This document shows, in pieces, positions 9,436-18,381 of a stretch of 64,000 nt of DNA; positions within the stretch are counted from its first letter, which is position 1, and each line of letters opens with the position of its first letter. The notes under the pieces are model-generated. The model was given only the letters and a program-made list of their open reading frames with translations, searched no databases and had not been told where the DNA came from. A program made the translations under genes and the position numbers. Source of the DNA: Ignavibacteriota bacterium (GTDB lineage Bacteria; Bacteroidota; Ignavibacteria; Kapaibacteriales; UBA2268). The stretch lies in NCBI GenBank assembly GCA_019637995.1, contig JAHBUQ010000003.1, positions 1 through 64,000 on the forward strand, read 5' to 3'.

Positions 9436-10335
9436 TTAATATCCTAATCTTCCTACTTTTGATAAATAACTTTGATTTTCCTTTTCAAAATAAACCTGAG
9501 CAGAATCAGCAACATTTAGTATTTTTTCCAGGTCTATGTCTCTTCTAACATCATTTCGGTTCAGTGAATGTACAAAATCTTCTGTAGAGACATTGCCTGC
9601 AGCAACTTTAGTAAAGGGACATCCGCCAAGTCCTGCAAAAGCAGTCTCAAAATATTCCGCACCTTCGGACATCGCTGCATAACAGTTAGCTAAACCAAGA
9701 CCGTAAGTATTATGAAAATGAGCTGTCAGAACCGAACTTTCGTCAATTCTCTTAATTGAAGAAAATAATCTTTTTACTTGCTCAGGATATGCATATCCTG
9801 CAGTATCAGCAAGAGATATATTTTTTAAACCGGCATCAAGATAATTTCCCACAATCATCAGAACATTTTCCTCCGGAATTTTGCCTTCAAATCCGCAACC
9901 AAATGCACTTTGCACAGAGACCTGCACAACTTTTCCTGCATTAACTGCTTCTCTTGCAATTGAAATAATCACATCTGTGGCTTTTTGAATGCTCATGCCC
10001 GTATTTTTTTGGCTGTGGGTCTCGCTTGCCGATACACCCATACAAAACATTTCAACACCACATTTCATACCTCTTTCAAATCCTTTTTCGTTGAGTACAA
10101 GTCCGGAAAGTAATGCCTTATGCGGAATTTTTGAAAAGTAATCAAAAAGCGTGTCAGTATCTGCCATTTGTGGCATTTTAACCGGATGTACAAATGAGCC
10201 GATTTGCACAATGTCAATTCCTGAATTCAATATCTGAGCAATCCAGTTGATTTTTCTTTCAGTATCAACTATCTTACTTTCGTTTTGTAGTCCATCCCGA
10301 AATCCAACTTCGTGTATCTTAATTTTTTTAAGCAT
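9436..10335 (-). CDS. Hydroxymethylglutaryl-CoA lyase family protein
   Basis: A 299-residue TIM-barrel enzyme of the HMGL-like group. HEVGFRDGLQNESKIV carries the catalytic Arg-Asp and Gln-Asn-Glu signature near the N-terminus. HFHNTYGLGLAN supplies metal-binding histidines. AFAGLGGCPFTKVAAGNVSTED matches the HMG-CoA lyase active-site signature with its loop cysteine. Expected reaction: cleavage of 3-hydroxy-3-methylglutaryl-CoA to acetyl-CoA and acetoacetate, the last step of leucine breakdown. No other leucine-pathway gene is nearby. It is divergent from the TonB-receptor operon. A related aldolase-type lyase is possible, but the cysteine loop favours the HMG-CoA enzyme. Confidence 0.88.
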   Translation of the reverse strand: MLKKIKIHEVGFRDGLQNESKIVDTERKINWIAQILNSGIDIVQIGSFVHPVKMPQMADTDTLFDYFSKIPHKALLSGLVLNEKGFERGMKCGVEMFCMGVSASETHSQKNTGMSIQKATDVIISIAREAVNAGKVVQVSVQSAFGCGFEGKIPEENVLMIVGNYLDAGLKNISLADTAGYAYPEQVKRLFSSIKRIDESSVLTAHFHNTYGLGLANCYAAMSEGAEYFETAFAGLGGCPFTKVAAGNVSTEDFVHSLNRNDVRRDIDLEKILNVADSAQVYFEKENQSYLSKVGRLGY

Positions 10336-10441
10336 AATTTTATTTACTAATATAAATACAAAATAAATTTTTACAAAAGTATTAATTTTTAGTTTAAATT
10401 TTCAATTTGACTTAGAAATAATTCTAAAAATTGATTTTGTT

Positions 10442-10458
10442 GCAAATATTTAATTTGC
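10442..10458. promoter_or_regulatory. GCAAAT-N5-ATTTGC inverted repeat, candidate operator
   Basis: Two exact 6-base half-sites in inverted orientation separated by five bases, in the shared upstream region of the divergent lyase and TonB-receptor transcripts. It does not match a Fur box that I recognise. Treat it as a candidate operator only. Confidence 0.25.
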
Positions 10459-10575
10459 TTGGAATAAAAACCAGCAAAACCTGAACTAATTAGTGATTCT
10501 TCTATCACTGTCAAACTGGCGTGATTAACTTAATTTTATTCATTATGGATTTAATAAGATAAATATATCTGTTTT

Positions 10576-10602
10576 TTGACATTAAACATTGTTATATATA
10601 AA
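10576..10602 (+). promoter_or_regulatory. Possible promoter for the haem operon
   Basis: TTGACA (10576-10581) and TATAAA (10597-10602) separated by 15 bases, about 105 nt before the preferred receptor start. The spacer is short for sigma-70, and promoters in this part of the tree can differ, so this is only a candidate. Confidence 0.25.
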
Positions 10603-10709
10603 TATGTACAATTAATAATTTGCAATAAATAAAAAAAAACACTATTTTTACATTAGTTTTAATGCTAACTTTTATTAAACTTTTTTGAATTTTTTCAATG
10701 AGGCAGAAA

Positions 10710-12869
10710 ATGTCTTTTAGATACAATGTTTTTTTAACAGTCGCAATATGCTGTTTACTTAGTGTTAATGTTTATTCACAAAAAGGAACTGACAGTGATT
10801 CATCAGCTACCAAAAGGTATCAGGCGGATGAGGTAACCGTAATGGCACCTAAAGATGCTATGCAGGTTAAATTGCTGCCCAGCTCAATTACCCTGATTGA
10901 AGGTATTGAAATTGTGAACAACAATATCAGGAACTTACGTGATTTTTCTTCTATCGCACCAAATTTCTTTATGCCGGATTATGGCTCTAAGCTGACTTCT
11001 CCGGTATATATTCGAGGTATCGGCTCAAGAATTAATTCACCTTCAGTAGGTCTGAATGTTGATTATGTTCCTTATTTTGAAAAATCCGCTTTTGATTTCG
11101 ATTTGTTTGATATTGAAAGAATCGAAATTCTACGTGGTCCTCAGGGAACATTGTACGGTAGAAATACTATGGGTGGTATAATAAATGTATTTACAAAATC
11201 TCCTCTTAAGCATGCAGGTAGTGAAGTATCATTAAATGGTGGAAATTTTGGTTTTCTGAATGGTTCTGCGAATCATTACGGAAGACTTAGCAATTCATTT
11301 GGTTATTCACTTAGTATGAACTATATTAGCGAAGGCGGTTATTTTACAAATAGTTTTAATGACCAGCAGGTTGATGATATGGAGTCAATAAGTTCAAGAC
11401 TTCGTTTGATTCATCAGCCAAATGATTATTTCTCATTTGAAAATTCAACGAGTTTTGAAAGCAGTAAGCAAGGTGCTTATCCATATTCAAGACTTGAAAT
11501 CAGCGACCCAAATTCAAAAGTCATAAACATTGCAGATATTCAGGATGTAAATTATAATGACCGCAGCACTTATGACAGAGATTTATTTTCAAATGCTTTT
11601 GTTTTCAGAATAAATGCACCAAGTTTTGAGCTTATATCAACTTCTTCGCTACAATTTTTGAAAGATAAACAGGCAATTGACCAGGATTTCGACCCTGAAA
11701 AAATATTCTTCGCAGTTCAGGAACAAGACCATACAATGCTTTCTCAGGAAATCATTGTTAAATCAAGATATAATCCTACTTATGAGTGGCTCTTTGGTGG
11801 ATTTGGTTTTTATCAGACTTTTGAAAGTGGTTTGCAGGTTGATATGTTCCCTGTAAATACAGTACAAAACAGAATTAATAACAATGCAATTTTTGGTGGA
11901 GCTGTATTTCATCAGTCCACACTAAACAATTTTATTATTAAAAATTTATCGGTTATTGGTGGTATTCGTGCTGATTATGAGCAGGATGAACTAACCCATT
12001 ACAATGCAATGACAGTTGGCACTAATAAAAGACAGTTAGCAGATACTGTATATCCATCTCTTACTTCATTTCAGATAATGCCAAAATTTGCATTAAAATA
12101 TGAAATAAATTATTTCACTCATATATATTCATCTGTTTCAAAAGGTTATAAAACAGGTGGATTTAACTCAACATTTGAAAGACCTGAAGATTTGACTTTC
12201 GACCCCGAGCATAGCTGGAATTATGAAGCAGGTATGAAAGTAAGCGTTCTTGATGGTATGTTATATGCAGACTTTGCAGTATTTTATATTGACTGGCAGG
12301 ACCAGCAAATATATCAATTAGTTCCAAGCGGAAGGGGTTCTATGCTTAAAAATGCAGGAAAATCCACAAGTCAGGGTGTTGAATTCAGTATGCGGGCTAC
12401 TCCGGTTGATGATTTTGACGCACAAGTAAGCTTTGGATATACAGATGCAAGATTTGAAACTTATGAAGTCTCTGAAACTCTGAATTACAATGGCAACAGA
12501 ATTCCTTATGTACCACTGTTTACAATGTCGGCTCAGGCAAGTAAGACTTTCAGATTCGGTGGAAACGGCTTTTTCCAAGGGATTAGGGTAAACGGTTTAT
12601 ACAGAATGACCGGGGAACATTACTGGACTGAGGCAAATAATATTTCACAGGCAACTTTCGGTATTCTTGATGGTACAGTGTCATTAATGACAGAATATTT
12701 TAGTCTTGATTTCTGGTGCAGAAATATTCTTGACACAGATTTCACTTCATTTTATTTCAGAACCAACCAGGTAAATCATCCCGCTGTGGGCGTTTTATGG
12801 AAAGGTGGTGATTTTGTTCAACGCGGCAAACCTCAGAGGTTTGGTATTCGTCTTTCAGCCAGATTTTAA
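10710..12869 (+). CDS. TonB-dependent outer-membrane receptor
   Basis: A 719-residue receptor. The start at 10710 (MSFRYNVFLTVAICCLL) is preferred over the in-frame ATG at 10698 because GAGG sits 8 nt before it. A signal peptide precedes a TonB-box-like DEVTVMA. The plug domain carries the family phrases VYIRGIGSRINSPSVGLNVD, IERIEILRGPQGTLYGRNTM and GGIINVFTKSP. The remaining ~550 residues form the beta-barrel, ending in an aromatic C-terminus (RLSARF). It is the first gene of a plus-strand run: an MFS permease begins 3 nt after it, followed by three terminal haem-synthesis genes. From context I infer an iron, haem or porphyrin ligand; the receptor sequence itself does not say which. Confidence 0.93.
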   Translation: MSFRYNVFLTVAICCLLSVNVYSQKGTDSDSSATKRYQADEVTVMAPKDAMQVKLLPSSITLIEGIEIVNNNIRNLRDFSSIAPNFFMPDYGSKLTSPVYIRGIGSRINSPSVGLNVDYVPYFEKSAFDFDLFDIERIEILRGPQGTLYGRNTMGGIINVFTKSPLKHAGSEVSLNGGNFGFLNGSANHYGRLSNSFGYSLSMNYISEGGYFTNSFNDQQVDDMESISSRLRLIHQPNDYFSFENSTSFESSKQGAYPYSRLEISDPNSKVINIADIQDVNYNDRSTYDRDLFSNAFVFRINAPSFELISTSSLQFLKDKQAIDQDFDPEKIFFAVQEQDHTMLSQEIIVKSRYNPTYEWLFGGFGFYQTFESGLQVDMFPVNTVQNRINNNAIFGGAVFHQSTLNNFIIKNLSVIGGIRADYEQDELTHYNAMTVGTNKRQLADTVYPSLTSFQIMPKFALKYEINYFTHIYSSVSKGYKTGGFNSTFERPEDLTFDPEHSWNYEAGMKVSVLDGMLYADFAVFYIDWQDQQIYQLVPSGRGSMLKNAGKSTSQGVEFSMRATPVDDFDAQVSFGYTDARFETYEVSETLNYNGNRIPYVPLFTMSAQASKTFRFGGNGFFQGIRVNGLYRMTGEHYWTEANNISQATFGILDGTVSLMTEYFSLDFWCRNILDTDFTSFYFRTNQVNHPAVGVLWKGGDFVQRGKPQRFGIRLSARF

Positions 12870-12872
12870 GAG

Positions 12873-14102
12873 ATGATAAAAAATAATTTTCAGAAGTTTT
12901 CGGTTCTTTTTTCATTATATGTTGCACAAGCGATTCCAATGAGTTTTTTTTCGACCATTGTCCCTGTGATAATGCGTCAGGAAAACTACTCATTGGAATC
13001 AATTGCTATGCTTCAGCTACTCAAACTCCCTTGGATTGCAAAATTCCTGTGGGCTCCTGTAATTGACAGAAATTCAAACACAACGTCAGACTACAGAAAA
13101 TGGATTTTCATATCTGAATTATTTTATGCAATTATAATTTTCAGTATAGGTTTTTTAAGTCTTCAGTTCGATTTCACACTTATTATAATACTTGTAATAA
13201 TTGCATTTGTAGCTTCCGCCACGCAGGATATAGCAACCGATGCTTATGCAATACTGCTTTTAGAAAAATCTGAACGCGGATTTGGCAATAGCATGCAAAG
13301 TGCCGGAAGCTTCGTAGGAACTCTTGTTGGAAGCGGATTTTTACTTGTACTCTATCATTATTACGGTTGGAAACTACTATTATTCGGGCTTTCAATATTT
13401 GTACTTATAGCCGTAATTCCACTATATTTTTTCAAGAAGAACGGACAAATCGAAAAGAAAGAACGGTCAAAAGCATCTCTCAAAGATGTGGGTTCATTCT
13501 TCAAGCAAAAGAAAATTCTTGGGCATATTTTGCTTCTCCTTACATTCTATTCCGGTATTATTGGTATTCTGACAATGCTGAAACCATATCTTGTTGATAT
13601 TGGTTTTAATGCAAGGGATATTGGTTTCGTAGTGGGAATTATTGGTACATCGGTTGGTGCATTGTCGGCTCTTGCAGCGGGATGGATAGTCAAACGCTAT
13701 GACCGGGTAAAAGTTTATATGATGTTCCTGTCGGTGAGCTTATTTATCAGTTTATTCTTTGTGTGTATAACATTCCAGCCGGTACACAGCTCATTTATCT
13801 ACTTCGGAATTGTTGTATTGTGGATGGCTTACGGACTTTCGACTGTCGTTATTTACACATCTGCTATGGACAGAGTCAGACCCGGAAAAGAAGGTACGGA
13901 CTTTACTTTACAAATTGTTTTGACACATTTGGGAAGTATAATTATTGCAACTCAGAGTGGCAGAATTGCAGACGCACTTGGTTATCGCGGGCTATTTTAT
14001 ATCGAAGTTGGGCTTGTGATGCTTACTTTTATGATAATTTTAATATTCAGAAATCATCTGTACGAAAATGAAAAACCTAAAGAAATTGCTGAGCAAGTAT
14101 AG
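12873..14102 (+). CDS. MFS permease, AmpG/RhtX-like
   Basis: A 409-residue, 12-helix major-facilitator protein. The N-terminus (SLYVAQAIPMSFFSTIVPVI, then LPWIAKFLWAPVIDR) and the DIATDAYAILLLE segment resemble the AmpG/RhtX-FptX group of inner-membrane importers, which take up muropeptides or ferri-siderophores. It starts 3 nt after the TonB receptor stop and overlaps hemN by 35 nt, so translation is probably coupled. With a TonB receptor before it and haem enzymes after it, the economical reading is inner-membrane import of the receptor's ligand, possibly a porphyrin. The substrate is inferred only from context. Confidence 0.85.
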   Translation: MIKNNFQKFSVLFSLYVAQAIPMSFFSTIVPVIMRQENYSLESIAMLQLLKLPWIAKFLWAPVIDRNSNTTSDYRKWIFISELFYAIIIFSIGFLSLQFDFTLIIILVIIAFVASATQDIATDAYAILLLEKSERGFGNSMQSAGSFVGTLVGSGFLLVLYHYYGWKLLLFGLSIFVLIAVIPLYFFKKNGQIEKKERSKASLKDVGSFFKQKKILGHILLLLTFYSGIIGILTMLKPYLVDIGFNARDIGFVVGIIGTSVGALSALAAGWIVKRYDRVKVYMMFLSVSLFISLFFVCITFQPVHSSFIYFGIVVLWMAYGLSTVVIYTSAMDRVRPGKEGTDFTLQIVLTHLGSIIIATQSGRIADALGYRGLFYIEVGLVMLTFMIILIFRNHLYENEKPKEIAEQV

Positions 14103-15471
14103 CGAGCCGGTTCCTCGATACACGTCATACCCTCCCGCTACACATTTTCGTGAAGGTATTTCAAATGAGGAATACATAAAATATATTGAAGAATCTAATT
14201 TTGGAACTCCTCAAAATATTTCAACATATATTCATATTCCCTTTTGCAGTAAGATGTGCCACTATTGCGGATGCAATATGCTGCTTTTGAAGAAAAAGGA
14301 TAATGTTTGCAATTATGTTGAAGCAGTCATTTCTGAAATTGACATGGTTTCCGAGCATATTGACAGAAATCGAAAATTATCCCAAATACATTTTGGTGGA
14401 GGCACACCGAATGCAATTGAAACTTCATATTTAAGAAAAATTGTTGAAAATATCCGCTCAAAATTTTCAGAAATTGAAAATCCTGAAATTGCTATTGAGT
14501 GTAATCCGGCTTATATAAGTTTTGAATATCTTGATGATTTGCTCGATATTGGATTTAATCGCATTAGTTTTGGCATTCAGGATTTTGATGAAGAGGTGCT
14601 GAAAAATTCAAACAGAGAGCCGCCGCTAATTCCAATTGAAGAGCTTTTCGATTATCTTAGGAATAAAAATTCGGATATTTCAATCAATCTTGATTTCATT
14701 TACGGACTTCCCGGACAGACTGTAGAAAGTTTTATGAAATCAATGAAAAAAGCTGTTGAAATTAAACCAGACCGGCTTGTAACTTTTTCTTATGCTCACG
14801 TTCCATGGGTTAATACCAAACAGAAATATTTAGAAAAACTTGGTTTACCTGACCCTTTTGAAAAAATCGAAATGTTTGAAACATCTTTTGAATTTTTGGA
14901 AAGCAAGGGATATTTACCAATCGGAATGGACCATTATGTAGCTCAAGGTGATGAACTATATGAAGCTGCAATTAACTCAGACCTGCACCGTAACTTTCAG
15001 GGGTATTGCACACGCAGAACAACCGGACAGGTTTATGCTTTTGGGATGTCATCTATTTCGCAGTATGACAAATCATATATTCAGAATGTAAAAACAACTG
15101 ATGAATATATTAAAATGCTCTCAAATGGAAATTTTCCAATTAAAAAATTCTACTCTCTTTCTGATGAGGAAAGGATAATTCGCGAAGTTATTAATTACTT
15201 GATGTGCAATAAAGCTATCAACTGGGAAATTATTACTGAAAATGTGAACAGAGTTTTAAATTCAGAAAATTTTACAAATACTGAACAAATCAAATCAATT
15301 TTAAAATATAAAAAAGAGAACTTAGACGTCTTTGTTAATGATAATTTGATAAAGTTTAATGAAGATAATTTCGAGGTTTTGGGTACGAGTGTGCTTTACA
15401 TTAGAAATATTGCCGCAGCAATAGACCCAAATTTCGAATCTAAGGAAGGAAAATATTCAAAATCGGTTTGA
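14068..15471 (+). CDS. hemN: Oxygen-independent coproporphyrinogen III dehydrogenase HemN
   Basis: A 467-residue radical-SAM enzyme converting coproporphyrinogen III to protoporphyrinogen IX without oxygen. The N-terminal RYTSYPPATHF matches authentic HemN. The cluster motif CSKMCHYCGC (Cys60, Cys64, Cys67, Cys69) has the extra CxC cysteine found in HemN but absent from the HemW look-alike. Further HemN signatures are GGGTPNAI, GMDHYVAQGDELYEA and DLHRNFQGYCT. The 35-nt overlap with the preceding permease gene is real, since the RYTSYP region requires this upstream ATG. The protoporphyrinogen oxidase gene begins 1 nt after its stop. Confidence 0.95.
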   Translation: MKNLKKLLSKYSEPVPRYTSYPPATHFREGISNEEYIKYIEESNFGTPQNISTYIHIPFCSKMCHYCGCNMLLLKKKDNVCNYVEAVISEIDMVSEHIDRNRKLSQIHFGGGTPNAIETSYLRKIVENIRSKFSEIENPEIAIECNPAYISFEYLDDLLDIGFNRISFGIQDFDEEVLKNSNREPPLIPIEELFDYLRNKNSDISINLDFIYGLPGQTVESFMKSMKKAVEIKPDRLVTFSYAHVPWVNTKQKYLEKLGLPDPFEKIEMFETSFEFLESKGYLPIGMDHYVAQGDELYEAAINSDLHRNFQGYCTRRTTGQVYAFGMSSISQYDKSYIQNVKTTDEYIKMLSNGNFPIKKFYSLSDEERIIREVINYLMCNKAINWEIITENVNRVLNSENFTNTEQIKSILKYKKENLDVFVNDNLIKFNEDNFEVLGTSVLYIRNIAAAIDPNFESKEGKYSKSV

Positions 15472-15472
15472 T

Positions 15473-16858
15473 ATGAATGACGAAAAAAAGTATGATGCAG
15501 TAATATTAGGCGGCGGACTTACCGGTCTGACTATGGCATATTACTTAAAAAAAGCCGGACTGAAAATCAAGGTTTTAGAAAAAAAGGAATATACAGGCGG
15601 AGTTATCAGAACAATTACCGAAGACTGCTTTGTATATGAAACAGGACCAAATTCCGGAATAATTTCAACAATTGAAGCAGTGGAATTATTCGAGGATTTA
15701 AAAAGTATTGTTACGCCAGAAATTGCTAATCCGGATGCCAAAGACCGCTGGATATGGAAAGGCGGGAAATGGCACTCACTCCCGGCAGGCATTATCCCCG
15801 GAATAAAAACAGAATTATTTACTTTGAAAGATAAGCTAAATCTACTTATTGAGCCGTTAAAGCCAAAAGGTAAAAATCCAGAAGAAACAATTGCGGAATT
15901 AGTTGTGAGGCGACTGGGACAAAGCTTTCTTGATTATGCTGTTGACCCTTTTATATCCGGAATTTATGCCGGAAATCCATATAAACTTGTTACAAAATAT
16001 GCCCTTCCAAAATTGTATAATTTGGAGCAGAATTATGGCAGTTTTATTGGTGGTGCAATCAGGAAAAAGTTTGAGAAGCAAGACCCTAAGCTTAAAAAAG
16101 TCTCAAGGGAAGTTTTTTCTATGGAACTTGGGCTTCAGAATTTAGTTGATGCTCTGAAATACTACATAGATGATGATAATATTGAAACCAATTGCCATGA
16201 TTTGAAAGTCGAACTTGCCGGAAAACCCTACAAAATTTCTTACAATCAGAAAGGTGTTAAGCAAGAACTCGAAAGTAATATTGTTGTTACATCAATGGGA
16301 GGGTATTCAATATCAAATATTTTCCCTGAAATAAAAGAAGATGAAATTTCAGAAATAATCAATCTTAAATATACAAAAGTCGTTCAGGCAGTAATCGGCT
16401 ACAGAAATTGGACAGGAATCAAGCTAAAAGCGTTCGGCGGGCTTGTTCCGAGCAAGGAGAAAAGGGATATTTTGGGAATTTTATTCATATCATCCATTTT
16501 CAAGCAAAGGGCACCTGAGAAAGGTGCTTTGATGTCCGTTTTTATGGGTGGTGAGAGACGACCCGATATTTATGAAATGGTTGATGAAGATATTAAAAAC
16601 ATTGCTTTATCTGAAGTAAATGATATGCTTAAACCGGAAAATCCGGCACCCGATTTTCTCAAAATTTTCCGATATGAAAAAGCAATACCGCAATATGAAG
16701 AAAGTTCCGGAATGAGATTTAAACAAATTGAATATCTTGAAAATAAATATCAGGGGCTTTATTTAGCAGGCAATATTAGAAATGGTATTGGAATGGCAGA
16801 CAGAATTGCTCAGGCAAAGCAGTTAAGCGACCAGATTATCGGGAGTCATAATGGGTAA
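15473..16858 (+). CDS. Protoporphyrinogen oxidase (HemY/HemG-type flavoprotein)
   Basis: A 461-residue FAD amine-oxidase-fold protein. The dinucleotide-binding motif GGGLTGLTMAYYLKKAG is at residues ~12-28, followed by TGGVIRT and YETGPNSGII, typical of protoporphyrinogen oxidase. The C-terminal LYLAGNIRNGIGMADRIAQA is the second FAD-contact segment. Expected reaction: six-electron oxidation of protoporphyrinogen IX to protoporphyrin IX. The gene sits 1 nt after hemN and overlaps hemH by 8 nt, so the three terminal haem steps are translationally linked. HemY-type enzymes usually use oxygen whereas HemN does not; the physiological acceptor here is unknown. A coproporphyrinogen oxidase (CgoX-like) role is less likely because HemN is present. 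Confidence 0.92.
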   Translation: MNDEKKYDAVILGGGLTGLTMAYYLKKAGLKIKVLEKKEYTGGVIRTITEDCFVYETGPNSGIISTIEAVELFEDLKSIVTPEIANPDAKDRWIWKGGKWHSLPAGIIPGIKTELFTLKDKLNLLIEPLKPKGKNPEETIAELVVRRLGQSFLDYAVDPFISGIYAGNPYKLVTKYALPKLYNLEQNYGSFIGGAIRKKFEKQDPKLKKVSREVFSMELGLQNLVDALKYYIDDDNIETNCHDLKVELAGKPYKISYNQKGVKQELESNIVVTSMGGYSISNIFPEIKEDEISEIINLKYTKVVQAVIGYRNWTGIKLKAFGGLVPSKEKRDILGILFISSIFKQRAPEKGALMSVFMGGERRPDIYEMVDEDIKNIALSEVNDMLKPENPAPDFLKIFRYEKAIPQYEESSGMRFKQIEYLENKYQGLYLAGNIRNGIGMADRIAQAKQLSDQIIGSHNG

Positions 16859-17855
16859 AAAAGCTGTAATTCTCGCGAATGTAGGAACTCCGGACAGCCC
16901 AAAAAAAAGTGATGTTAGCAGATATTTACTTGAATTCTTAGGAGATAAAAGAGTAATTGATTACCCATGGCTACTAAGAAAAATTTTGGTGAATTTAATA
17001 ATTGTGCCTTTCAGAGTTTCAAAATCATCAAAATTATATGAGCGGCTTTGGGATGACAAGGGTTCTCCCCTGCTCTATCACTCAGAAAGTTTGAGGGCTA
17101 AATTGTCAGATAAGCTGGGCGAAAATTTTGATGTATTCAATACTATGCGATACGGCTCACCAAGTCTGGAAAAACTTCTGAAATCTGCTCAATTATCAAA
17201 TTATGAGGAACTAATTTTCGTTCCGATGTTTCCGCAATATGCTTCTTCAACAAGTGGAACAGTTGTGGAGCTTATTTATGAGGAAATGCGGAAGAAAAAT
17301 GTAATTCAAAATATTAAAGTTATCGGGCAATTTTATGCTCATCCGGGCTTTATTGATTGCTTTGCTGAAAACATTTCAAAATTTGACCTGAAGTCTTATG
17401 ACTTTATAATGTTCACTTATCATAGTTTGCCGATTTCTCATATTGATAGCGTTCATCCAAATATTGAGTATAAATCATGCAATTGCATAGATGAATTTCC
17501 CAATCACGGTACTTATTGCTATAAAGCTACCTGCTATGAAACTACAAGAAAATTAATATTGAAGCTGAATATTGATAAATCAAAAACAATTACGTCATTT
17601 CAATCAAGATTAACTAAGAATTGGGTTACACCGTTTTCAGATGAAGTAATTATTGATTATGCAAAGAAAGGTATGAAACGCGGACTGATAATAGCTCCAT
17701 CATTTACAACTGACTGTCTTGAGACAATCATCGAATTAGAAAATGATTACGGGCAGCTTTTCAGAGAAAATGGTGGCGAAGTCCTGGATATGGTGCCTTC
17801 TCTTAATGACAATGATAGTTTCGCTAAGTTTTTATCAGAACTTGTGAAATCGTAA
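16851..17855 (+). CDS. hemH: Ferrochelatase
   Basis: A 334-residue protein that inserts iron(II) into protoporphyrin IX. Visible signatures: an N-terminal ILANVGTPDSP; VPMFPQYASSTSGTV; FTYHSLPISHI with the metal-site His; TSFQSRLTKNWVTPFSDE; and IAPSFTTDCLETIIELE with the second-shell Glu. A CNCIDEF...TYCYKATCYETT stretch of closely spaced cysteines lies between the His motif and SFQSR, in the region where many ferrochelatases carry a Cys-rich loop. It overlaps the oxidase gene by 8 nt and completes the protoporphyrin branch. Confidence 0.95.
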   Translation: MGKKAVILANVGTPDSPKKSDVSRYLLEFLGDKRVIDYPWLLRKILVNLIIVPFRVSKSSKLYERLWDDKGSPLLYHSESLRAKLSDKLGENFDVFNTMRYGSPSLEKLLKSAQLSNYEELIFVPMFPQYASSTSGTVVELIYEEMRKKNVIQNIKVIGQFYAHPGFIDCFAENISKFDLKSYDFIMFTYHSLPISHIDSVHPNIEYKSCNCIDEFPNHGTYCYKATCYETTRKLILKLNIDKSKTITSFQSRLTKNWVTPFSDEVIIDYAKKGMKRGLIIAPSFTTDCLETIIELENDYGQLFRENGGEVLDMVPSLNDNDSFAKFLSELVKS

Positions 17856-17874
17856 TCATATTTCAAATTAAATT

Positions 17875-18381
17875 ATGAATGATATTAAACATCAAATAAT
17901 TAAAATATTAGAGAATATCTCACTTTTGCTTCAAATCAAAGGTGAGAGTTATTTCAAATTTTCTGCATATTCAAATGCTGCTGAGATTTTGAAAGGTAAT
18001 GATTTTAATATTGAACAGTTAGTAAAAGAGCAAAAGTTATCAGGAATAAATGGCATTGGTGATGCATTGAACAAAAAAATCACTGATTATATTCTAAACG
18101 GTAAGATGGATTATTATGAAAAGCTGAAGGCTGAATATCCTGAATCACTCCTGGATATGCTTAAAATTGAAGGATTAGGACCTAAGAAAGTCAACCAAAT
18201 TTTTTCAGAACTTAAATTAAGCAATATTGTTGAGCTTGAAAAAGCTGCAAATTCAGGTGAACTTATAAAATTAAAAGGTTTCTCGAAAAAGATAATAGAA
18301 ACAGTGCTAAATTCAATTAATCAAATTAAGCAATATGATAATTATAAGGAGAGGAAAATTGATTTTGACAAAATTCAATAA
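17875..18381 (+). CDS. Stand-alone PolX-type N-terminal helix-hairpin-helix protein
   Basis: A 168-residue protein matching only the N-terminal part of PolX DNA polymerases. An 8-kDa-like helical domain (residues ~5-50; IKGESYFKFSAYSNAAEIL) is followed by helix-hairpin-helix motifs SGINGIGDALNKKI, LKIEGLGPKKVNQIF and IKLKGFSKKIIETVL. The nucleotidyltransferase and PHP domains, which make PolX about 570 residues, are absent. No remnant follows, because the next gene begins inside its 3' end in another frame. It likely binds DNA non-specifically. It starts 19 nt after hemH and has no obvious tie to haem. Whether it is a partner of a polymerase elsewhere or an independent DNA-binding protein cannot be told. 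Confidence 0.8.
   Translation: MNDIKHQIIKILENISLLLQIKGESYFKFSAYSNAAEILKGNDFNIEQLVKEQKLSGINGIGDALNKKITDYILNGKMDYYEKLKAEYPESLLDMLKIEGLGPKKVNQIFSELKLSNIVELEKAANSGELIKLKGFSKKIIETVLNSINQIKQYDNYKERKIDFDKIQ

Larger units (their letters stand above)
10336..10709. other. Divergent intergenic region before the haem operon
   Basis: About 370 AT-rich bases between the lyase and the TonB receptor. It contains an inverted repeat GCAAAT-N5-ATTTGC (10442-10458), a small AGTGAT/ATCACT dyad (10492-10509) and a possible promoter (TTGACA at 10576-10581, TATAAA at 10597-10602). I see no small gene. It must hold the promoters for both flanking transcripts. Confidence 0.5.

Noticed and set aside
14068..15471. Possibility that the radical-SAM gene is HemW rather than HemN
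   Set aside because: CSKMCHYCGC has the HemN CxC cysteine, and RYTSYP plus HRNFQGY are HemN features lacking in HemW.
17875..18381. Idea that the HhH gene is a PolX broken by a frameshift
   Set aside because: No polymerase or PHP motifs occur downstream in any frame; the following sequence is an intact lipoprotein gene.
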